DNA of 64,000 nt. Source: Streptomyces sp. Root431 (GTDB taxonomy: Bacteria; Actinomycetota; Actinomycetes; Streptomycetales; Streptomycetaceae). The stretch is from positions 433,317 through 497,316 of the forward strand of contig NZ_LMEI01000001.1 of assembly GCF_001426585.1 (NCBI RefSeq). Reading direction: 5' to 3'. The position numbers were made by a program, and so were the translations under genes. Each line of letters starts with the position of its first letter. Positions within the stretch are counted from its first letter, which is position 1. The notes beneath the pieces were generated by a model. That model worked only from the letters and a program-made list of their open reading frames with translations, made no database searches and was not told the DNA's origin. Below are positions 8,605-16,464 of the stretch, in pieces.

Positions 8605-9187
8605 GGAGTTCTGCGTTCCTTTCTGGTTCAGACCCGCTCGACGAGCTCGAGCGCCTGAGGGGGTGACGGGGCGTGCCAGGGGTGTTCCGGCGGCCTGCTG
8701 GGGGGCGTCTTCACCCTCCGAGACGGATCCGCCGGGCGACGTGCTGGGCCGCACGCCCGCCGTCGAACTGCAGTACTTGTCCCGGTACCCGGTCCGCAGC
8801 TTAGCCGCCGGGTCCCGGCCCGCCCTGGACGGACGAGGACCTGGTCCCACACCGTGATCCGGGGAGTGGTGACCAGGGACACCGAAGAACGCAGGACCGT
8901 TTCCGCGCGCCCCGGAGTGCGGGAGCGCGCGTGACGTATGGGGACCACCAGGGTCGCTCGGGACATTCCTCACCGGTCCATCGGCCTGCATGACTGTGCG
9001 GCGGTCCCCGACCGCCGCAGCACTCCAGGGTAGACGATCCGCAATTCGGGCGTTCTCCCGTCGTTGGGCCCTCCCTCACCCGCAGGGAGGGGCCCGTTCA
9101 CCCCGTACGCGGGCGCCCGCGGTTTCCGGGGTGCGGAAGGCCTCCTGCATACTGCGGTTGAGCGGTTCGACTGAGGAGACACGACGC
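8605..9187. promoter_or_regulatory. 583-bp divergent intergenic region with a GC hairpin
   Basis: This gap separates the two divergent TagF-like genes and I see no gene in it. It must hold both promoters. The one clear structure is an inverted repeat at 9066-9095 (GGGCCCTCCCT, seven-base spacer, AGGGAGGGGCCC with one extra G), about 95 bases before the plus-strand start. It could be an operator or a leader hairpin. A GAGGAG about twelve bases before 9188 is the likely ribosome site of the plus-strand gene. Confidence 0.5.
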
Positions 9188-11512
9188 ATGCCGGCTGCAG
9201 CTACCCCCCGATTCAGCGTGATCATCCCGGTGTACGGGGTCGAGGGCTACATCCGCGAGTGCCTCGAATCGGTGACTACGCAGAGTTACCGGGATTTCGA
9301 GATCATCGCGGTCGACGACTGCTCCCTCGACGGCAGCGGCGCCATCATCGACGAGTTCGCCGCGCGCGACCCGCGCGTGCGCGCCGTCCACCGCGCCCAG
9401 AACGGCGGCATCGGCGCCGCCCGCAACACGGGCGTCGAGCACGCCCGCGGCGACTACCTGCTCTTCATCGACGGCGACGACTCCATCCGCCCCGGCTCCC
9501 TCGAGGCCATGGCGGACCGGCTCGCCGAGGCCGAGGACCCCGAGGTCCTGCTCTTCGACCACGTCCGTACCTACACGGACGGCACCGTCGAGACCAGCAA
9601 CTCCGGCCCGTTCCTCGCCGGCATCCGCGACCAGGTGATCCGCCCCGCCGACCGCCTCGAACTGCTGCGCATGTTCGCCGTGGTGTGGAACCGCCTCTAC
9701 CGCCGCGACTTCTTCACCGGCGAGGGCTACGCCTTCACCGACGGCCTGTACGAGGACGCGCTCATGGTCTACACGACCATGGCCGCCGCCCAGCGCGTCG
9801 CGGGCCTGGAGTACGTGGTCGTCGAGTACCGGCAGCGCCGGGTCGGCAGCTCGATGCGCAGCAGCTCCCCGCGCAAGCACTTCGTGATCTTCGACCAGTA
9901 CCGGCGGGTCTTCGAGTACCTCGACGGCCGCCCCGGCCTCGACGAGTACCGCAAGACCGTCTTCGGGCGGATGATCTCCCACTTCCTGTTCACCTTCGCC
10001 CGGGACTTCCGTATACCCAAGGGCCACCGCCGCGCCTACCTGAAGCAGGCCTCGAAGGTCTACCGCAGCCTCGAACCGGCGGGCTTCACGCCGCCGCCCG
10101 GCGTCCTCGGCCTGAAGTTCAAGGTGCTGAAGAGCGGCTCGTACTCCGGCTTCGAGGCCCTCAAGGTGGTCAACGGCACCCGCGAGGGGACCATCCGCTC
10201 CCTCGGCCGGTCCAAGCGCTGGGGCGGCCGCAAGGCCCTGCGCGCCTACTACGCCGTGCAGCGCCGCCTCCCCGTGGACGAGAACCTCGCCGTGTACTCG
10301 GCGTACTGGGGCCGCACCCCCAGCTGCAACCCGCTCGCCGTGCACGAGGCCGCCAGGAAGCTCGTGCCCGGCGTCCGCGGGGTGTGGGTCGTGAACCAGG
10401 AGTACGCCGCCGGCCTCCAGCCCGGTCTCAAGCGGATCGCCCCGGCCACCTTCGGCTACTGGAAGGCGATGGCCCGGGCCAAGTACCTGGTCAACAACGT
10501 CAACTTCCCCGACGCCGTGATCAAGCGCCCCGGCCAGATCCACCTCCAGACCCACCACGGCACGCCGCTCAAGCGCATGGGCCTGGACCAGCAGCGGTAC
10601 CCGGCCGTCTCCCGCAGCATGGACTTCGACAAGCTGCTGGAGCGCGTCGACCGCTGGGACTACAGCGTCTCCTCGAACGGGCACTCCACCGAGAACTGGG
10701 AGCGCGTCTACCCGGCAGACTTCCGGACCCTCAACACCGGTTACCCGCGCAACGACGTCTACTACCGCGCCACCGCGGCGGACGTCCGCCGGATCCGCGG
10801 CGAGCTCGGCATCGCGCACGACAAGACGGCGATCCTGTACGCCCCCACCGTGCGCGACCACCAGAAGGACGCCTTCGTCTCCCGGCTCGACCTCGCCCGC
10901 TTCGCCCGCGAACTCGGCCCGGACTTCGTCCTGTTGGTCCGCGCCCACTACTTCTACGGCGGAGACCGGGAGTTGAACTCCCTCGCCGAGCGGGGCGCGC
11001 TCGTCGACGTGTCGCGGCACCCGTCCGTCGAGGAGCTCTGCCTGGCGGCGGACGCGCTGATCACGGACTACTCGTCGATCATGTTCGACTACGCCAACCT
11101 CGACCGGCCGATCGTGACGTACGCCGACGACTGGGAGGCGTACCGGACCTGCCGAGGCGTCACCTTCGACCTGCTCTCCGGCGAGCCCGGCGACACCCCC
11201 GGCGTGATCACGACCACCGAGGACGAGCTCATCGAGGCGTTCCGCAGCGGCGCCTGGGAGGGCGAGCCGGCGGCGGCGCTGCGCCAGGCCTTCCGCGAGC
11301 GGTTCTGCACGTGGGACGACGGCTCCGCGGCCGAGCGGGTCGTCCGCCAGGTCTTCCTCGGCGAGGAGGGCCTGCGTCCGGCGGTCGTCCCCGTGGCCGA
11401 GCGCACCCCGGCCCCGTCGCCGCGCCTGGCCGAGGGCACCGGCCCCTTCCGCTCCCAGCCGAAGGACCAGACCGACCGCGACGAGCTGACCGCGGCCGGG
11501 TCCGACCACTAG
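9188..11512 (+). CDS. TagF-like bifunctional GT2 / CDP-glycerol glycerophosphotransferase
   Basis: The product has 774 residues. The N-terminal GT2 domain (8-260) has SVIIPVYGVEGYIRECLES, VDDCSLDGSG, NGGIGAARNTGVE and the metal-binding IDGDD. The C-terminal glycerophosphotransferase domain (about 395-740) has THHGTPLKRMGLD, NTGYPRNDVYY, ILYAPTVRDHQ and ITDYSSIMFDYANLDRP. It has the same two end domains as the 4993-8604 protein but lacks the long middle region, so the pair are paralogues with different linkers. It probably adds glycerol- or ribitol-phosphate units and sugars to a wall polymer at the membrane. The C-terminal 30 residues are Pro/Ala-rich and likely disordered. The gene is followed by a strong hairpin. 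The exact polymer cannot be deduced from sequence. Confidence 0.88.
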   Translation: MPAAATPRFSVIIPVYGVEGYIRECLESVTTQSYRDFEIIAVDDCSLDGSGAIIDEFAARDPRVRAVHRAQNGGIGAARNTGVEHARGDYLLFIDGDDSIRPGSLEAMADRLAEAEDPEVLLFDHVRTYTDGTVETSNSGPFLAGIRDQVIRPADRLELLRMFAVVWNRLYRRDFFTGEGYAFTDGLYEDALMVYTTMAAAQRVAGLEYVVVEYRQRRVGSSMRSSSPRKHFVIFDQYRRVFEYLDGRPGLDEYRKTVFGRMISHFLFTFARDFRIPKGHRRAYLKQASKVYRSLEPAGFTPPPGVLGLKFKVLKSGSYSGFEALKVVNGTREGTIRSLGRSKRWGGRKALRAYYAVQRRLPVDENLAVYSAYWGRTPSCNPLAVHEAARKLVPGVRGVWVVNQEYAAGLQPGLKRIAPATFGYWKAMARAKYLVNNVNFPDAVIKRPGQIHLQTHHGTPLKRMGLDQQRYPAVSRSMDFDKLLERVDRWDYSVSSNGHSTENWERVYPADFRTLNTGYPRNDVYYRATAADVRRIRGELGIAHDKTAILYAPTVRDHQKDAFVSRLDLARFARELGPDFVLLVRAHYFYGGDRELNSLAERGALVDVSRHPSVEELCLAADALITDYSSIMFDYANLDRPIVTYADDWEAYRTCRGVTFDLLSGEPGDTPGVITTTEDELIEAFRSGAWEGEPAAALRQAFRERFCTWDDGSAAERVVRQVFLGEEGLRPAVVPVAERTPAPSPRLAEGTGPFRSQPKDQTDRDELTAAGSDH

Positions 11513-11530
11513 GACGCGGTGCCGAGACAC

Positions 11531-11570
11531 GAAGAGGCGCCCGGAGGATTTCCTCCGGGCGCCTCTCTTC
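11531..11570. terminator. Bidirectional terminator
   Basis: A 15-16-bp perfect inverted repeat, AGAGGCGCCCGGAGG with an ATTT loop and its complement, is extended by GAAG/CTTC. It lies between two convergent genes, 18 bases after one stop and 28 bases before the other. Confidence 0.85.
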
Positions 11571-11598
11571 GTTCTCTGTGCCTACGGGCCGGGGCCCG

Positions 11599-13527
11599 CT
11601 ACTTCACGACCGACAGCGGCAGCAGCTTCTTGCCCGTCGGGCCGACCTGGATCTCGGTCTGCATCGCGGGGCAGACACCGCAGTCGAAGCACGGCGTCCA
11701 GCGGCAGTCGTCGACCTCGGTCTCGTCGAGCGCGTCCTGCCAGTCCTCCCAGAGCCAGTCCTTGTCGAGACCGGAGTCCAGGTGGTCCCAGGGCAGGACC
11801 TCCTCGTAGGTGCGCTCGCGGGTCGTGTACCAGGCGACGTCCACGCCGAAGCCGGGCAGCGTCTTCTCGGCGCACGCCATCCAGCGGTCGTACGAGAAGT
11901 GCTCGCGCCAGCCGTCGAAGCGGCCGCCGTCCTCGTACACCGCGCGGATGACCGAGCCGATGCGGCGGTCACCGCGCGAGAGCAGGCCCTCGACGATGCC
12001 GGGCTTGCCGTCGTGGTAGCGGAAGCCGATCGAGCGGCCGTACTTCTTGTCGCCGCGGATCTTGTCGCGGAGCTTGCGCAGCCGCTCGTCCGTCTCCTCG
12101 GCCGACAGCTGCGGGGCCCACTGGAAGGGGGTGTGCGGCTTGGGGACGAAACCGCCGATGGAGACGGTGCAGCGGATGTCGTTCTGACCGGAGACCTTGC
12201 GGCCCTCGGCGATCACGTTCATCGCCATGTCGGCGATCTGGAGGACGTCCTCGTCGGTCTCCGTCGGCAGGCCGCACATGAAGTACAGCTTCACCTGGCG
12301 CCAGCCGTTGCCGTACGCGGTGGAGACGGTCCGGATGAGGTCCTCCTCCGAGACCATCTTGTTGATGACCTTGCGCATGCGCTCGGAGCCGCCCTCGGGG
12401 GCGAAGGTGAGGCCGGAGCGGCGCCCGTTCCGGGTCAGCTCGTTGGCCAGGTCCACGTTGAACGCGTCGACACGGGTGGACGGGAGGGACAGGCCCACCT
12501 TGTCCTCCGTGTAGCGGTCGGCGAGGCCCTTCGCGATGTCACCGATCTCGGTGTGGTCCGCGGAGGACAGCGAGAGGAGGCCGACCTCCTCGAAGCCCGT
12601 CGCCTTGAGGCCCTTCTCGACCATCTCGCCGATGCCGGTGATGCTTCGCTCCCGCACGGGGCGCGTGATCATGCCGGCCTGGCAGAAACGGCAGCCGCGG
12701 GTGCAGCCGCGGAAGATCTCGACGGACATGCGCTCGTGGACGGTCTCCGCGAGCGGGACGAGGGGCTGCTTGGGGTACGGCCACTCGTCGAGGTCCATGA
12801 CGGTGTGCTTGGAGACGCGCCACGGCACGCCGGACCTGTTGGGCACGACACGGCCGATGCGGCCGTCCGGCAGGTACTCGACGTCGTAGAACGCCGGGAT
12901 GTAGACCGAGCCGGTCTTCGCGAGACGGAGGAGGACCTCCTCGCGGCCGCCCGGCCTGCCCTCGGCCTTCCAGGCGCGGATGATCTCGGTCATGTCGAGG
13001 ACGGCCTGCTCGCCGTCGCCGACGATCGCCGCGTCGATGAAGTCCGCGATCGGCTCGGGGTTGAAGGCCGCGTGGCCGCCGGCGAGCACGATCGGGTGGT
13101 CGACGGTCCGGTCCTTCGACTCCAGCGGGATGCCGGCGAGGTCGAGGGCGGTCAGCATGTTCGTGTAGCCGAGCTCCGTCGAGAAGCTCAGGCCGAAGAC
13201 GTCGAAGGCGCCGACGGGGCGGTGCGAGTCGACCGTGAACTGCGGGACCTTGTGCTCACGCATGAGCTCCTCGAGGTCCGGCCACACGCTGTACGTGCGC
13301 TCGGCGAGGACGCCCTCGCGCTCGTTGAGCACCTCGTACAGGATCATGACGCCCTGGTTGGGCAGACCGACCTCGTACGCGTCCGGGTACATCAGCGCCC
13401 AGCGGACGTCGGCGGACTCCCACGGCTTCACCGTGGAGTTCAGCTCTCCACCGACGTACTGAATCGGCTTCTGCACGTGCGGGAGCAGAGCTTCGAGCTG
13501 CGGGAAGACAGACTCGGCAGCAGACAT
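11599..13527 (-). CDS. TIGR03960 B12-binding-like / radical SAM protein
   Basis: The product has 642 residues. Residues 40-200 resemble the B12-binding-like fold that precedes many radical SAM domains (MYPDAYEVGLPNQGVMILYE, GGHAAFNPEPIADFIDA, VGDGEQ). The radical SAM cluster motif CxxxCxxC is Cys275-Cys279-Cys282 in GCTRGCRFCQAG, followed by SLSSADHTE and SLPSTRVDAF. The C-terminus has a further CxxCGVC-type cluster (PCFDCGVCPAM), suggesting a second iron-sulfur site. The substrate is unknown. Genomically it pairs with the DUF2344 protein at 522-1355, to which it is fused in other phyla. Here the pair is separated by about 10 kb of glycan genes. It is the last gene of the leftward mre unit and ends at the hairpin at 11531. 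Confidence 0.92.
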   Translation of the reverse strand: MSAAESVFPQLEALLPHVQKPIQYVGGELNSTVKPWESADVRWALMYPDAYEVGLPNQGVMILYEVLNEREGVLAERTYSVWPDLEELMREHKVPQFTVDSHRPVGAFDVFGLSFSTELGYTNMLTALDLAGIPLESKDRTVDHPIVLAGGHAAFNPEPIADFIDAAIVGDGEQAVLDMTEIIRAWKAEGRPGGREEVLLRLAKTGSVYIPAFYDVEYLPDGRIGRVVPNRSGVPWRVSKHTVMDLDEWPYPKQPLVPLAETVHERMSVEIFRGCTRGCRFCQAGMITRPVRERSITGIGEMVEKGLKATGFEEVGLLSLSSADHTEIGDIAKGLADRYTEDKVGLSLPSTRVDAFNVDLANELTRNGRRSGLTFAPEGGSERMRKVINKMVSEEDLIRTVSTAYGNGWRQVKLYFMCGLPTETDEDVLQIADMAMNVIAEGRKVSGQNDIRCTVSIGGFVPKPHTPFQWAPQLSAEETDERLRKLRDKIRGDKKYGRSIGFRYHDGKPGIVEGLLSRGDRRIGSVIRAVYEDGGRFDGWREHFSYDRWMACAEKTLPGFGVDVAWYTTRERTYEEVLPWDHLDSGLDKDWLWEDWQDALDETEVDDCRWTPCFDCGVCPAMQTEIQVGPTGKKLLPLSVVK

Positions 13528-13579
13528 CTCGAACCTTCGTGAGCTGGCAGGGGGGCGACTCTCAAGCGTACCCCGGTGC

Positions 13580-15163
13580 TCAGCGGGTCAGCGCCGCCCG
13601 GATCCCCGGGGCCGCGGCCCGGGCCCAGACCGCGGGGAGATCGCGCTCCCCGGCCGCCGCCTCCGCTTCCTCGCGGCCGTGGAGAAGTCCCCAGGTGAAA
13701 GCGGACTCCCCGGCCGCGTGGGCCTGGGTCGCGAGCTCGCGCAGGGCCTCGCGGGCGACGACTCCGTCCTGGTGTTCGCCGAGGAGTGACTGGACGGACT
13801 TCACACGCTTGGCAAGCCTGCGCGCGGGCTTCCCGAGGGTGGGAGCGGCGGCCTCGGCGGCGTACCGGGCGCGCTTGGCGGCCTTGCGGGCCGCGTGGAG
13901 CGCGAGGTCGCGGTCCTGCCCAGGGTCGAGGGCGAGGGCGCGGTCGACGCGGGCGGCGAGGCGGGCGTGGTCCTTGAGGACGGCGCGGGCGAGGACCGCG
14001 CGGGCGTCGCGGGCCGCGGCCTTCCGCAGGGGCGGGTCGGCGAGCAGCTCGTCGAGGGTGTCGAGGAGGGCGAGGTAGCGGGCCGACTCCAGCGCGGCGA
14101 GGGTACGGCGCCGGCCGCCCCGGGCGCGGACGGCGGCCCAGCTCCGCAGCCGGCCGCGGACCGGGCCGAGGCGCAGGGTCCGGGGCAGCGCGTCGATCCG
14201 GCCGCGCAGCCGCTCGGCCAGCACCTCCTGGTCCCGGGCGGCACCGAGCTCGCCCGCCAGCCACTTCAGCTCCGTACCGACGGGCTCGGTGGCGTCCCGG
14301 TCGAGGACCTTCCGGTACGACCTGAAGGCGCTGCGCAGCCGCCGGCAGGCGACCCGCAGCTGGTGCACGGCGTCGGGCAGGTCCCGGCGCACGGCGGGGT
14401 CGAGCTCGACGATCGCGTCGACCTGCTCGCGTACGTAGGCGAGGACGGCGTGACCGGCGGTGCCGGGGGCGAGATCGGGGCCGGGGCCATGCGGGGCCCT
14501 CCCCGTCTCCCTGTCCGTCTCCGTCTCCGTCTCCGCGAGTGCCCTCGCCAGCTTCGAGGCGGACTCCGAGGGGCGGATGCCCGCCTTCTTGAAGCGCTTC
14601 TCGACCGCGTCGAGGAGTGCCGTGCCGGCGTCGGTATCGGCCTCCGTGTCGGCCTCGGCTTCGTCGTCGGCGAGCTCGACCTCGATCTCCGTCCAGGCGG
14701 CCTCGGCTCCCCCGGGAGCTCCCCCGAGCAGCCGCTCGGCGCGGACCGTGTCGACGGACAGCTCGGCGAGGAGCCTGCCCTTCGCGTCGACGAGGTGGCG
14801 GACGTCCCGCGCGGACCGGAGGCGGACCACGGGGACGACCTCGGCGTCCCGGATCCGGGAACGCAGAAGCCCCGCCAGCTCACCCGGGAGGGTGTCGGCC
14901 AGCGGGGCCCTGATCTCGTCGCGGATGCCGGAGGCGACGGGGAACTTGAGGTGCCAGCCCTCGTCCTCCCCGCCCGTGCGCCGCCGCAGCGTGAGCGCGT
15001 CGGCGGCGAGCCGCAGGTCGGGGGTGTCGTAGTAGACCGCGTCGAGTTCCACGACGCCCCGGTCCACGACCGCCGAGACCCCGGGGACCCGGGTCAGGTC
15101 CGGCAGCCGGGTCTCACCCGTGGCTTCGTACTTCCGCTCGACCTCGCGCTTCGTCTCCGCCAT
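13580..15163 (-). CDS. CYTH-CHAD domain protein
   Basis: The product has 527 residues. The N-terminal CYTH domain (1-200) begins with the signature ExExK motif (Glu7, Glu9, Lys11 in REVERKYE), which binds triphosphate and divalent metal in the tunnel fold. YYDTPDLRLAADALTLRRR is the usual second strand. The C-terminal CHAD domain (about 225-525) is helical, rich in His and Arg, with VHQLRVACRRLRSAFRSY and two LKDHARLAARVDRA-like helices. CHAD domains bind inorganic polyphosphate. The protein is therefore probably a polyphosphate-associated or triphosphate-hydrolysing enzyme, but the substrate is unknown. It lies 97 bases after rodA and 52 bases before the radical SAM gene, on the same strand, and is likely co-transcribed. 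Confidence 0.9.
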   Translation of the reverse strand: MAETKREVERKYEATGETRLPDLTRVPGVSAVVDRGVVELDAVYYDTPDLRLAADALTLRRRTGGEDEGWHLKFPVASGIRDEIRAPLADTLPGELAGLLRSRIRDAEVVPVVRLRSARDVRHLVDAKGRLLAELSVDTVRAERLLGGAPGGAEAAWTEIEVELADDEAEADTEADTDAGTALLDAVEKRFKKAGIRPSESASKLARALAETETETDRETGRAPHGPGPDLAPGTAGHAVLAYVREQVDAIVELDPAVRRDLPDAVHQLRVACRRLRSAFRSYRKVLDRDATEPVGTELKWLAGELGAARDQEVLAERLRGRIDALPRTLRLGPVRGRLRSWAAVRARGGRRRTLAALESARYLALLDTLDELLADPPLRKAAARDARAVLARAVLKDHARLAARVDRALALDPGQDRDLALHAARKAAKRARYAAEAAAPTLGKPARRLAKRVKSVQSLLGEHQDGVVAREALRELATQAHAAGESAFTWGLLHGREEAEAAAGERDLPAVWARAAAPGIRAALTR

Positions 15164-15209
15164 GAGACGAATCTAGCCCTTCGGACCGCGGCCCGACCGC
15201 TGTACGGCC

Positions 15210-15270
15210 ATAGGGCCGGGCCGTCATGGGCCGGACCGACATAGGCCGGGCCGTCACGGGCTACGCCGTC
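15210..15270. repeat. 15-bp degenerate tandem repeat spanning the rodA stop
   Basis: Four units of about 15 bp (plus-strand starts at 15210, 15226, 15241 and 15256; form ATAGGCCGGGCCGTC with changes) run from the last codons of rodA into the intergenic space before the CYTH-CHAD gene. The first unit has one extra base. In the minus-strand frame the units encode near-identical (P)MTARP-like pentapeptides beyond the TAG stop. Confidence 0.75.
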
Positions 15271-16460
15271 ATGGGGCGCTGCACCCTGATCGACTGCAGC
15301 AGCCCGATCGCCACCCAGACCGCGAACATCGACGAGCCGCCGTACGACACGAACGGCAGCGGCAGGCCCGCGACCGGCATGATGCCGAGCGTCATGCCGA
15401 TGTTCTCGAAGGACTGGAAGGCGAACCAGGCGATGATGCCGGCCGCGACGACCGTGCCGTAGAGCTCGGTGGTCTCGCGGGCGATCCGGCAGGCCCGCCA
15501 GAGCACGACCCCGAGGAGGACGAGGATCAGGCCGGCGCCGACGAAGCCCAGCTCCTCCCCCGCGACCGTGAAGACGAAGTCGGTCTGCTGCTCCGGTACG
15601 AACTGGCCGGTCGTCTGCGAGCCCTTGAAGAGGCCCGCGCCGAGGAGGCCGCCGGAGCCGATCGCGATGCGGGCCTGGTTGGTGTTGTAACCGACGCCCG
15701 CGGGGTCGAGGTCGGGGTTGGCGAAGGCCGCGAAGCGGTTGATCTGGTACTCGTCCAGCATGCCGAGCGCGGTGACGAGGACCGCGCCGCCGATGCCCGC
15801 GCCGATCAGTCCGAGGACCCATCGGTTGGAGGCGCCGGAGGCGAGCAGCACGCCGAGCACGATGACGGCCATGACCATGACCGAGCCGAGGTCGGGCATC
15901 AGCATGACGATGCCCATGGGGAGGGCGGCCAGCGTGAGGGCCTTGGCGACGGTGCGGTGGTCGGGGTGGAGCTGGTCGCCCGCGTCGACCTTGGCGGCCA
16001 GCAGCATCGCCATGACCAGGATGATCGTGATCTTCACGAACTCACTGGGCTGGAGGGAGAAGCCGCCGCCGACGACGATCCACGCGTGGGCGCCGTTGAT
16101 GGTGGCGCCGAGCGGGGTGAGGACGGCGAGGATCAGCACGATCGAGAGCGTGTAGAGGATCGGGACCGCGCCGCGCAGCGTGCGGTGGCCGAGCCAGATC
16201 GTGCCGATCATCAGGGCGACCCCGATGCCGGTGTTGAGCGCGTGCCGGAAGAGGAAGTAGTACGGGTCGCCGTTGTTGAGCTCGGTGCGGCCCCGGGTGG
16301 CGGACCACACGAGGAGCGCCCCGATGAAGGAGAGCGCGAGCGCCGAGAGCAGGATCGGCCAGTCGAGGCGGCGGACCACCGAGTCGCGGGCGGTCAGCTT
16401 GGCGAGCGTGCCGCGCTCGGGGGCGTACCGGGAGACGGAGAAGCCGTGGGGTGCGGTCAT
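15261..16460 (-). CDS. rodA: RodA/FtsW-family peptidoglycan glycosyltransferase (SEDS)
   Basis: The product is a 399-residue polytopic membrane protein with about ten predicted membrane segments. It carries SEDS signatures: NGAHAWIVVGGGFSLQPSEF (the extracellular loop with the catalytic-region Asn/Trp and QPSE), MPDLGSVMV, and near the C-terminus GLPLPFVSYGGSS. SEDS proteins polymerise lipid II into glycan strands together with a class B PBP. That PBP is mrdA, which ends four bases before the rodA start, so the two are surely co-translated. In S. coelicolor the equivalent mre-linked gene has been connected with spore wall formation. The 3' end carries the 15-bp tandem repeat described separately. 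Confidence 0.95.
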   Translation of the reverse strand: MTAPHGFSVSRYAPERGTLAKLTARDSVVRRLDWPILLSALALSFIGALLVWSATRGRTELNNGDPYYFLFRHALNTGIGVALMIGTIWLGHRTLRGAVPILYTLSIVLILAVLTPLGATINGAHAWIVVGGGFSLQPSEFVKITIILVMAMLLAAKVDAGDQLHPDHRTVAKALTLAALPMGIVMLMPDLGSVMVMAVIVLGVLLASGASNRWVLGLIGAGIGGAVLVTALGMLDEYQINRFAAFANPDLDPAGVGYNTNQARIAIGSGGLLGAGLFKGSQTTGQFVPEQQTDFVFTVAGEELGFVGAGLILVLLGVVLWRACRIARETTELYGTVVAAGIIAWFAFQSFENIGMTLGIMPVAGLPLPFVSYGGSSMFAVWVAIGLLQSIRVQRPMTA

Positions 16461-16464
16461 CGGT

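Noticed and set aside
8605..8991. N-terminal extension of the 4993-8604 gene up to a start at 8991.
   Set aside because: The extra 129 residues show no GT2 similarity, and the ATG at 8604 has a ribosome site and starts exactly at the fold.
15210..15270. CRISPR array.
   Set aside because: Units are contiguous with no spacers; it is a simple tandem repeat.
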